DNA from: Terriglobales bacterium
Lineage (GTDB): Bacteria > Acidobacteriota > Terriglobia > Terriglobales > Acidobacteriaceae
Assembly: GCA_035543055.1 (NCBI GenBank)
Contig: DATKKJ010000148.1
Location: 1 to 64,000 of the forward strand
Reading direction: 5' to 3'
Length of the DNA stretch: 64,000 bases
Made by a program: the position numbers and the translations under genes
Notes under the pieces: generated by a model
Told to the model about the DNA's origin: nothing
What the model saw: only the letters and a program-made list of their open reading frames with translations
Databases searched by the model: none
Part shown: positions 17,969 to 25,448 of the stretch, in pieces
How positions within the stretch are numbered: the first letter of the stretch is position 1
Layout of the letters: each line of letters begins with the position of its first letter

Positions 17969-19807
17969 TCACGCCCGAGTTTCCTGCGGCGCCACAGTCC
18001 GCCAAGTGCGTGCCCATCGCCAGTAGGCATAAACCACCCACAGCCTGTACGCCGTCATCATGTCCTGAGCGCGCAAACCGCTGAGCATTCGACGCAGCTC
18101 GGCGGCGTCGAGCGGCAGTCCCGGCAGCTCTGCAACCCAGTCCACGGCCTCCTCCAGTTGCGGGCGCAACGGTCCGGCGAGCCATTGCCCTATGGGAAGT
18201 GCGAACCCATGCTTGGCTGCCTGAAGGTGTTCCGGCCCGATGTGCCGGACGAACAGCTCCCGGGTGATGGGCTTGCGCACGCTTCCGCTCACCAGGGCGT
18301 CGTTGGCCAGCCGCCAACTGAATTCCACCAGCCGGTAATCGAGGAAGGGGGAACGAAGCTCAACGCTGTTCGCCATCGACATGCGGTCAGTCTTGACCAG
18401 GATGTCGTCGGGCAGGTAGAGCTGGAAGTCGAGGTAGCGGAGATACTCCAGGACGGTGAGCTTCGGAAGCCGACCAAAGCCGGCAGCCCAGCGCTTGAGG
18501 AATCCCGGCGAGGCGGAGCCCCCCTCGCTGCCCACAGTCATCAGCCGGCGATAGACTTCAAGCGCTACTTGCGAGTTGGAAAGTGCCGGCCGCATCCGCC
18601 GATAACGCGCATAGAGGTGGGCCACGGCGCCTCTCCACCCAGTGCCCCAGAGATAGCGGGTATATCCACCGAAAACCTCGTCGCCGCCATCGCCGGTGAG
18701 CAGCACCGTGGCGCCGCTTCGCGCCAGACGACAAACAGCATACATGGGCACCGAGGATGGGTCGCCGAAGGGTTCGTCAAGAACACTCATAGCGGAGTCG
18801 ACGAGTTCCAGTGCATCCTGGCGCGAGAGCGTCAAAACTCGATGTTGAACCCCAAGCCGCCGGGCGATGGCCCGCGCTGCCTCGGCTTCATCCAACACTT
18901 CATCTTCCAGTCCTATTGTGAAGGTCTGTAAAGAGATGTTGAGTCGCTTGGACAGCATGAATGCGACCAGGCTGGAGTCCACACCACCGGACAGGAGCAC
19001 GCCCACGGGAACATCGCTGACCAGCCGGCAGCGGACCGCGTCCTCCAGCAGGGCAGCGGCCTGCTCGAGGGCGTCGCGGTGCGACTGGCGACGCCGGCTC
19101 TGGGCGCGGAGGACCGCTTCCACCGACCAGTAGGGCCACTCGCGGGTCGAGAGATCAGCCTTGACCTCGAGGATATGGCCCGGACGCACCTTGCGCACGT
19201 CCTCGAAGATGGTGAGCGGCGCGGGGATGTACGTGAGCTGGAAGTAGGCCTCGGTGGCCTCGCGCGAGACGGTGTGCGGCCTGGTATCGGCGCGCAGGAG
19301 GGCCTTGATCTCGGAGGCAAAGGTAAGGCAATCGTCCGCCAGCGAATAATGCAGCGGCTTCTTCCCCAACCGATCGCGGACCAGAAACAGGGAGCGCGTT
19401 GTCGCGTCCCACAGGGCGAACGCGAACATGCCGTTGGCGGCCTGCAGCGTCGGTTCCAGCCCCAGGCTCTCGAAGCAGGCGAGCAACACCTCGGTATCGG
19501 AATGCGTGCGGAAGGAGGCGGCATCACGGTGGATGCGCCGGCACAGCTCGCCGGCGTTGTAGATCTCGCCGTTGTACACGATGGTGAAGCGCCCGCTCTC
19601 GGAGTGCATGGGCTGGTTGGCGGCGGGGGAAAGGTCCTGTATGGCGAGGCGGGAGAACGCCAGCGTCAGCAGCCGTTGCGGGTCCGTCCAATAGCCCTCC
19701 ATGTCCGGGCCGCGGTGGCGCAGGCAGGAGTTCATGCGCCGGGCAACCGCTTGCATCGGTTCCGCGGGCATGGGCTGGCGGTGGAGACGTCCGGCAAAAC
19801 CGCACAT
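17969..19807 (-). CDS. asnB: Asparagine synthase (glutamine-hydrolysing), exopolysaccharide-locus type
   Basis: A 612-residue two-domain amidotransferase. It begins MCGFAG, so Cys2 is exposed as the nucleophile of the class II glutaminase domain. HRGPDMEGYW, YNGEIYNAGEL and SDTEVLLACFE follow. The synthase domain has the pyrophosphatase loop GVLLSGGVDSSLVAFML and TGDGGDEVFGGYTRYL. The length matches AsnB. Such genes recur in PEP-CTERM/XrtA and other exopolysaccharide loci, where they may amidate a uronic acid or other carboxyl group rather than aspartate. The stop of the methyltransferase gene is only four bases upstream. Confidence 0.95.
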   Translation of the reverse strand: MCGFAGRLHRQPMPAEPMQAVARRMNSCLRHRGPDMEGYWTDPQRLLTLAFSRLAIQDLSPAANQPMHSESGRFTIVYNGEIYNAGELCRRIHRDAASFRTHSDTEVLLACFESLGLEPTLQAANGMFAFALWDATTRSLFLVRDRLGKKPLHYSLADDCLTFASEIKALLRADTRPHTVSREATEAYFQLTYIPAPLTIFEDVRKVRPGHILEVKADLSTREWPYWSVEAVLRAQSRRRQSHRDALEQAAALLEDAVRCRLVSDVPVGVLLSGGVDSSLVAFMLSKRLNISLQTFTIGLEDEVLDEAEAARAIARRLGVQHRVLTLSRQDALELVDSAMSVLDEPFGDPSSVPMYAVCRLARSGATVLLTGDGGDEVFGGYTRYLWGTGWRGAVAHLYARYRRMRPALSNSQVALEVYRRLMTVGSEGGSASPGFLKRWAAGFGRLPKLTVLEYLRYLDFQLYLPDDILVKTDRMSMANSVELRSPFLDYRLVEFSWRLANDALVSGSVRKPITRELFVRHIGPEHLQAAKHGFALPIGQWLAGPLRPQLEEAVDWVAELPGLPLDAAELRRMLSGLRAQDMMTAYRLWVVYAYWRWARTWRTVAPQETRA

Positions 19808-19810
19808 CGC

Positions 19811-20818
19811 TCAGGCCTCCACCGCAGCCGACACGGAACTCTTTTCGCCGACCATATTGACGCCGATGTTGGGCAGACGCTTCAAGCCGCCGATCCCCGC
19901 ACTGCCCAGCGCGGCTACCACCTCGGACTCGGTCATGGGCTGATCATAGGCCGGGGAGAGCATGTCGAAGGTGTCGAGCACCGCCCAGCGGTAGCGCTGG
20001 CGCCAGGAGAGGTCGCGCTTCTCCACGTAATTCGCCACCGGGATACAGAAGCGGAAGACTCGCCCCAGCTTGGGGATGCGGAAGAGCAGGTCGGTCAGGG
20101 GGAACAGCACCGGCATGAAGAAGCGCACCAGGAAGAGCAGCAGCTTGGGGTCCATCCGGCGGGTGATGGTGCGGAGCAGGTACTTCGCGTGGAAGCGGGT
20201 CCATCGCCCGCGTTCGTAGACCGTGACCGCGATGCGCCCGCCGGGCTGCAGCACCGGAGCCAGGGCTTGCAGCGAGCGCCCCGGATCGGGGGTGTGCTGG
20301 ATCACTCCGATGCAGTAGCAGCCGTCGAAGGCCCCGCGGCGGAATGGCAGATCGTAGATGCTGGCTTGTACCAGATGAACGTTGGGACGCGAGGCGAGGG
20401 TCTGGCGGGCCGCGTCCACGGCATTACTCAGGTCCACGCCCACCACCTGCGCCGGAGCACGGGACGCGACTTCGAGGAAGCGTCCCGAACCGCAACCCAC
20501 CTCCAGCAGCCACTTGCCCTTCATCCAGTCCGAAGTCCACTCGGTCTCGGAGAAGAAGCGCTGCTCGGACTGGCGAGTGAAGTTGTCGGAATCGATCTGC
20601 TCCAGGCGAAAACGGTTCCACTGCAGGCCGAAGGAGGCGGCGTAGTTCTCGGCCGGGACGAAGCGAGGAATGCCGTTCACGATGGGAAACCGCTGCCCGC
20701 AGGGCGCGCACTCGAGACTTCCCGAGAGGACCTCGCCACCCGCCGATGTCTCCGCAAGACACGCCAGCCGGCTTTGGCAGCGCGGACATGCCAGGACCTC
20801 CAGCAGAGCATGCCGCAT
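19811..20818 (-). CDS. SAM-dependent methyltransferase with N-terminal zinc-ribbon
   Basis: A 335-residue protein. Residues 1-60 form a Trm112-like zinc ribbon with LACPRCQSRL and LECAPCGQRFPIVNGIPRF (four cysteines). The methyltransferase domain follows with WLLEVGCGSGRFLEVASR (SAM motif I), VVGVDLSNAVDAARQTL and YCIGVIQHTPDP. The C-terminal third is basic and hydrophobic, with LLLFLVRFFMPVLFPLTDLLF, suggesting membrane association. It is separated from the flippase gene by 95 bases that are more AT-rich than the surroundings. Substrate unknown; methylation of a lipid-linked glycan is inferred from context. Confidence 0.88.
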   Translation of the reverse strand: MRHALLEVLACPRCQSRLACLAETSAGGEVLSGSLECAPCGQRFPIVNGIPRFVPAENYAASFGLQWNRFRLEQIDSDNFTRQSEQRFFSETEWTSDWMKGKWLLEVGCGSGRFLEVASRAPAQVVGVDLSNAVDAARQTLASRPNVHLVQASIYDLPFRRGAFDGCYCIGVIQHTPDPGRSLQALAPVLQPGGRIAVTVYERGRWTRFHAKYLLRTITRRMDPKLLLFLVRFFMPVLFPLTDLLFRIPKLGRVFRFCIPVANYVEKRDLSWRQRYRWAVLDTFDMLSPAYDQPMTESEVVAALGSAGIGGLKRLPNIGVNMVGEKSSVSAAVEA

Positions 20819-20913
20819 CGCCTATCCCGACCCGCCGGGCGATTTGAGTTTTGGATACGACACCGGTGTTTCCAGAAAATATAACAGTCCGAGAGGGTCT
20901 CGCCAGTACCCGT

Positions 20914-22449
20914 TCAGGAAGCTGCAGAGGGCCGGCGCGCCAGAGTGCGGCAGGCACGGACCATTTCCCCGCCCCCGATGGCCCACAGCAGCGCGCCGCT
21001 GACCAGCACTCCGGCACTCATCCAGGCGATTCCCGAGCGCGCCTGGGTCAAGGCCAGAACGCCGCCGAAAACGCCGAGCGCCAGCAAGATTCGCCCTGAT
21101 TCAAAAGCCAGCGGGAAAAGCCGTTGACCGAAGGCGTAGGCCAGGAGCGCCTCGAGCACATAGGCGGCCAGGGTGGCGTAGGCGGCGCCGTACATCCCCC
21201 AGGTCGGGATCCACCAGAAATTGAGAGCGATGTTGGCGGCGCAGGCAGCGAAGCTCGCGGCCAGCAGGAATCCCGTCCTCTTCTCCTGCATGATGGCCAG
21301 GTGGAAGAGGCCGAAGAGTCCGTGGAAGAGATATCCGCCGATGACCCAGGGGATGACGCGCCCGACGGCGTGGTAGCGCGGGTCGAGCACCAGCCGGGCA
21401 ACGTCCTGCGCGATCAGGCAGCCGAAGCAGGCCACGCCTACGTAGAACAGGATGAGGCCGCTGGAGATCCGCCCGAGCAGCGGCCGGGCAGCGTCGCCGC
21501 CGCGCGCCACGTCGAGGAAGATGGGCGACCAGGCCTGTAGTACTGACGACGTCACCAGGTACATCACCATGCCGAAGGTGTAGGCCACCGAATACAGGCC
21601 GACCTCGGAGACCGGCCGGTAGCGCTCCAGGATAAGGCGGTCGGCGGCAATCAATCCCAGTGCCATGGCCTGGTGCGGCACCACCGGCAAGGAAATAGCG
21701 AAGGTCTCGCGGAGATGCTGCCAGTCCCATCCGCCCAGGAACCAGCGTCCCAACAGCACAGCGGCGAAGGCGCAGGCGACGCCCGCACCCAGAAACCGGC
21801 CCAGCAGCATGCCGACGGCGCCCTGCCTCATCGCTACTACCAGGACGAGTGCGGCCGCCGTGGTGAGCACGAACGTCACCACCGATAGGGCGGCATAAGC
21901 CTTGCTCCGCTCTTCGCAGCGGTAGAGGGTGAGGCGCAGGTCGGAGAAGGCGGAGAAGGCTGCCGTCCCGATGGCCAGAGCCAGATAAGGATAGAACGGG
22001 ACGGAGAAGCGGAAGGCAGCGAGCAGGTAGGGCAGGAACAGCAGCGCCAGGCCGGAAATCCCGGCGATCATTACCGTGGAAGCCCAGGACACGGTGGAGA
22101 CATAGCGGCGCAGTGCCGCCGGATCGCCCAGGTACTGGAAGTAGAAGCGCGTCAGGCCGGTGGCGAAGCCCATCCCGGCGACCAATCCCACCAGGGCCGC
22201 CAGGGTCTCGGCGAGGGCGATGATGCCGTAATCCGCCGGCCCCAGGTATCGCGTGAAGACCAGCACCAGCAGGAAATTGAGCGCCTTGATCCCGAAGGTG
22301 GCGGCGCCATAAATGGCGGCGCCCTTCACCAGGCGGAGACCGACGGCGCGCAGGTCGAGCGAGGGAGCGTTGATCGAGGCTGGATCGAGTGCGTCGGGCA
22401 AGCCGGCTTCGCCCGTGGTGGAGTTGGCGGAGGTTGGGGTCAGCGGCAA
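20914..22449 (-). CDS. Oligosaccharide flippase (Wzx / polysaccharide transport family)
   Basis: A 511-residue membrane protein with about 12-14 hydrophobic segments, as expected for the MOP-superfamily flippases that carry lipid-linked repeat units across the inner membrane. The family opening is seen as GAAIYGAATFGIKALNFLLV and FTRYLGPADYGIIALAETLAA, then YLVTSSVLQAWSPIFLDVA, a typical Wzx phrase. The start is given as a TTG at 22449 with GGGAG about eleven bases upstream. No ATG occurs until inside the first membrane segments, so the start is uncertain by some codons. It is the only flippase in the window and so is the natural partner of the sugar transferase and of the O-antigen ligase/polymerase at 36638. 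Confidence 0.93.
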   Translation of the reverse strand: MPLTPTSANSTTGEAGLPDALDPASINAPSLDLRAVGLRLVKGAAIYGAATFGIKALNFLLVLVFTRYLGPADYGIIALAETLAALVGLVAGMGFATGLTRFYFQYLGDPAALRRYVSTVSWASTVMIAGISGLALLFLPYLLAAFRFSVPFYPYLALAIGTAAFSAFSDLRLTLYRCEERSKAYAALSVVTFVLTTAAALVLVVAMRQGAVGMLLGRFLGAGVACAFAAVLLGRWFLGGWDWQHLRETFAISLPVVPHQAMALGLIAADRLILERYRPVSEVGLYSVAYTFGMVMYLVTSSVLQAWSPIFLDVARGGDAARPLLGRISSGLILFYVGVACFGCLIAQDVARLVLDPRYHAVGRVIPWVIGGYLFHGLFGLFHLAIMQEKRTGFLLAASFAACAANIALNFWWIPTWGMYGAAYATLAAYVLEALLAYAFGQRLFPLAFESGRILLALGVFGGVLALTQARSGIAWMSAGVLVSGALLWAIGGGEMVRACRTLARRPSAAS

Positions 22450-22509
22450 GAGGAAGAGAGCTCCCGCGCAATCGGGCGACGATGGTGAGCTTCAGTCATA
22501 GGCTGGGTA

Positions 22510-23586
22510 TCAAGTTCGCGCGTATAGGAACTCGCGGTACCTGCCCGCACCAGCATACCAAGGTGAAATCGTCTTGCTGAGCAAGCGGAAGCCGTCGATC
22601 GCAAAACTTGACGCTGGTATTTCCACGTGGCCGTGTGTCTGAAACGCCACATCGCTATTCTCGTGATAGAAATAGCCACGAGTGCATCGCGCTATGTGAG
22701 CTAGGTATTCCCGTATCGTCCCAACGTCCATCTCGGAAAGACTACGCGTATTGAAAAGCACATCCACCGACATATCGGGCAGGGTTGGTAAACAATAATT
22801 GGGGTAAAGAACAGCGTCATACCGCCTGGGGTCAGCAAGTACGGTTTGGGGGTCCGATTCACCGTACAGCGCGACCGTTGCTGTTGGGTTGACAGAACAC
22901 AGCCAAAAGGAGGCGATCAGCAGTACTTCGGGGAGGTCAAAATCCAGGTACGTGACGCCGCGATGTTGCAGGGCAAAATGACCGCATTCGCCGTATCCAC
23001 CGCCGATTTCGGCGACAGTCCCGGGCCCACCCAATAACGTGAGTATCCTGGACGTGGTGTAATGATGGCGGAACGTACTTCCCATCACCAAGGTGTCGCC
23101 GATCCAGTAGCCACAAGGGTTTCCGACCGGTGGCGCATTCAGTGCGGTCAGATCGCCTCCAATGAGCTTCCGCCACACCTGATAATCGTGCAGTGCGGCG
23201 TTGGCGAACCCGACCTTCGTATACCACGTGGACAGGGCCTTAGGGTCGCTCCGGTCGGCGATACTCGCAACCGCATCGTTGCGAAACATGTTCTCAAGCA
23301 CTTTCGTTAGCGGCCCTACATCGTCACTTAGCAACTGCAGTTTCTCTGCGATGATAGTGGTCCACTCGCCGGTCGGCTGATAGAAAGGCGCAGCACCGGC
23401 CTGGTCACGTTTCGCTGCGCGATAGGCTTCCCTGACTCGAAAAACGAGTTGGGGATTCGCAGGTTGCCCTCGGTCAGCAAATCCTTTCTTGACCGCAGCC
23501 AGAGAAGCCAGCGGGTCGGAACGAAAGTCAGCCACCTGACTTATGAGCGTCCGTGACTTTCGCAGCAGTGTGTCGGCTATGCTCAT
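22510..23586 (-). CDS. Putative sugar O-methyltransferase
   Basis: A 358-residue protein of the putative sugar O-methyltransferase family found in polysaccharide clusters. Conserved features are YWIGDTLVMGSTFRHHYTTSRI, the SAM-binding turn VAEIGGGYGECGHFAL, YLDFDLPEVLLIASFWL, VLFNTRSLSEMDVGTIREYL and RGYFYHENSD. Base composition is visibly poorer in G and C than in its neighbours: several 60-base lines are near or below half G+C, while flanking lines are around 60 per cent or more. Codon choice is also less biased. This suggests recent acquisition of this single gene within the cluster. No clear ribosome binding site precedes the ATG. Substrate unknown. Confidence 0.9.
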   Translation of the reverse strand: MSIADTLLRKSRTLISQVADFRSDPLASLAAVKKGFADRGQPANPQLVFRVREAYRAAKRDQAGAAPFYQPTGEWTTIIAEKLQLLSDDVGPLTKVLENMFRNDAVASIADRSDPKALSTWYTKVGFANAALHDYQVWRKLIGGDLTALNAPPVGNPCGYWIGDTLVMGSTFRHHYTTSRILTLLGGPGTVAEIGGGYGECGHFALQHRGVTYLDFDLPEVLLIASFWLCSVNPTATVALYGESDPQTVLADPRRYDAVLYPNYCLPTLPDMSVDVLFNTRSLSEMDVGTIREYLAHIARCTRGYFYHENSDVAFQTHGHVEIPASSFAIDGFRLLSKTISPWYAGAGRYREFLYART

Positions 23587-23640
23587 GAGGGAAACTCTAT
23601 CGCAACGGCCCCAGGGCGGTCAGGGGGAAGACTGTCGCCC

Positions 23641-24474
23641 TCAAGACTTCACCCCCCTAGCCAGCAAGGAATCGGACCTCCGCGCTGCTTCGAATCCGCG
23701 AAGGAACTGAACGGAGCCGAACCCGGACTTACGTAGCATGGTTCCGATCTGCGCCCGGTTGTAATAGGCGAGGGTCTCCGTACGCCCTGCGTCGATGGCG
23801 CCGTCGCGGCCGATGAATGTCTTCTGATGGCGGACGATGCCGCGTTTCGGCCAGTATTGCCGTTCGTGCAAGTAATAGGCGAAGCGGTCTTCCGGAGGAA
23901 GTGGATCCCAGGTACGCAGATGGTTCCCGTTGAGAGCAAACATCCTGCGCATCTTCGGCGCCAGGGGATAGAGCTCCAGCAGAACCCTCCCGCCGGTGGC
24001 GAGACCGGCATGTAGCCGCGACAGGACCTTGGCCGGCGCCGCGGCCGAGATGGGCCGGAAGTACTGGAAGGCTCCCGTCAGGCAGACGGCCAGGTCGAAG
24101 GACCTCTGCGGCGCCTCGACCTGCAATACATCCTCGTTGCGAAATTCGACCTGCCGGAGACCCAATTCGGCGACCCAATCCCGGGCAAAGCCGATCCGCG
24201 AGGCGGCGAGGTCGATGCCGAGGCCGTATTCCACCAGCCCTGCCTGTGCCAGAGCCACCAGCAGTCGCCCATTACCGCAGCAGAACTCGAGGACGCGCAA
24301 CTTCCGGCCGCGGGGGGTGAGCTTGCGCCGGATGAACTCCACCTGCGCGGCGGTCTTGCGTAACAGGAGCGCGCGGTACTGCTCCAGTTCCAGCCGGGAG
24401 GGGAAGTTCGCGGGCGCTTCGACCCCCTCATAGTCACAGCGGGAAGCGTGTCCGGACTTCTTCCGTGCGGTCAT
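23641..24474 (-). CDS. Class I SAM-dependent methyltransferase
   Basis: A 277-residue methyltransferase. SAM motif I is seen as LRVLEFCCGNGRLLVALAQAG at about residues 59-79, followed by GLGIDLAASRIGFARDW and the motif II region FDLAVCLTGAFQYF. A C-terminal part with TLAYYNRAQIGTMLRKSGF is typical of small-molecule methyltransferases. The ATG overlaps the stop of the upstream gene (ATGA). Its neighbours are the MptE/GT42-like protein and the low-GC O-methyltransferase, so modification of the same sugar is possible. Confidence 0.87.
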   Translation of the reverse strand: MTARKKSGHASRCDYEGVEAPANFPSRLELEQYRALLLRKTAAQVEFIRRKLTPRGRKLRVLEFCCGNGRLLVALAQAGLVEYGLGIDLAASRIGFARDWVAELGLRQVEFRNEDVLQVEAPQRSFDLAVCLTGAFQYFRPISAAAPAKVLSRLHAGLATGGRVLLELYPLAPKMRRMFALNGNHLRTWDPLPPEDRFAYYLHERQYWPKRGIVRHQKTFIGRDGAIDAGRTETLAYYNRAQIGTMLRKSGFGSVQFLRGFEAARRSDSLLARGVKS

Positions 24475-25421
24475 CGTGCTGCTCTGCCTGCGCCGGCGAG
24501 CTCCAGCAAGGCGCCGGGGACTTCGGCGATGTTCGGCCAGAGCGCCGAAGACCGGTTCTCGACGTAAAGCTCGACGCCGGCCGGATCGAGCACCTGCTGT
24601 TTCAGTTCCGCCACCACTTCATCGATGGGCATGGTCCCCCAGGCGTAGCGGGTCAGGGTGAAGTGCTTACCGGTCCGCGGCATGTACTCGAGCTGGGCCG
24701 TTTCTGGGTACAGCACCGGGTCCTGATAGAAGTATTCCGCTCGCGTGAGGTCCACGCCGCACAGCACGATCTTGCGATACCCCATGCAGACCCCCAGCGT
24801 GATCATGGTACTGAGCGTCCCGGTCACCTTGAGCAGGGCGCCGACATGGTCGCTGCGCGCGAACTCTCCGCGCTCGGCCAGCCGGCGGATCCCCTCCGCC
24901 AGTTCCTGGCGATCGCGTGCGATCAGCCGGATGGTCTCGGCCGAATAGGTCGCGCGACGAAACTCCTCCGGCAGATCGAAGATGTACTGGTGGGCGGGGT
25001 TGGCGATGTCCATCACCACCTTCAGCGTGTCTTCGTAGTCGGCCGCGCGTTCGGTCAGGACCTGGAGGAGGCGCCGGTCGTGCTCGGGATAGAAGTCCGC
25101 CGGATTGCTCTCGAAGAAGTACATCCTGGGCACGAAGGGGTGGATGGGCCAGAAATTGAAGCCCACGGAATCGTGCGCGGCGATGGCGGCCCAGCGCTCG
25201 GCGGTGATCTGGTTGATGGAGGCGCCGCTGCCCAGCACGAACAGGACGTCGCTCCGCTTGACGCTGCCGAGGTCGCAGTCCTGCAGCCGCTTGAAACCTG
25301 CCCGGCGATGGGCCTTCTCATGCAACGGCTGAAACGTCCGCCGGGCCCGCCAATAGTACAAGGGCAGCAGCAGCGAATACGGCAGGTGATCGCGAACCAT
25401 GTGCTTCAGGGAACGGAGCAT
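24471..25421 (-). CDS. MptE-like / GT42-like Rossmann protein, possible glycosyltransferase
   Basis: A 316-residue protein. VLFVLGSGASINQITAERWAAI at about residues 60-81 looks like the nucleotide-binding opening shared by DUF115/MptE-like proteins and GT42 sialyltransferases (family pattern GxGPSL). FNFWPIHPFVPRMYFFE and MGYRKIVLCGVDL fit the same fold, the latter resembling the GxDL strand of DUF115 proteins. No signal peptide is seen. It sits 27 bases downstream of the fusion gene that contains a cytidylyltransferase domain, and a NeuB-family synthase lies nearby. Transfer of a CMP-activated nonulosonate is a testable guess. Family assignment by eye is tentative. Confidence 0.7.
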   Translation of the reverse strand: MLRSLKHMVRDHLPYSLLLPLYYWRARRTFQPLHEKAHRRAGFKRLQDCDLGSVKRSDVLFVLGSGASINQITAERWAAIAAHDSVGFNFWPIHPFVPRMYFFESNPADFYPEHDRRLLQVLTERAADYEDTLKVVMDIANPAHQYIFDLPEEFRRATYSAETIRLIARDRQELAEGIRRLAERGEFARSDHVGALLKVTGTLSTMITLGVCMGYRKIVLCGVDLTRAEYFYQDPVLYPETAQLEYMPRTGKHFTLTRYAWGTMPIDEVVAELKQQVLDPAGVELYVENRSSALWPNIAEVPGALLELAGAGRAAR

Positions 25422-25448
25422 CGTTTTATGGCGTGGACCCTTCCCTTC

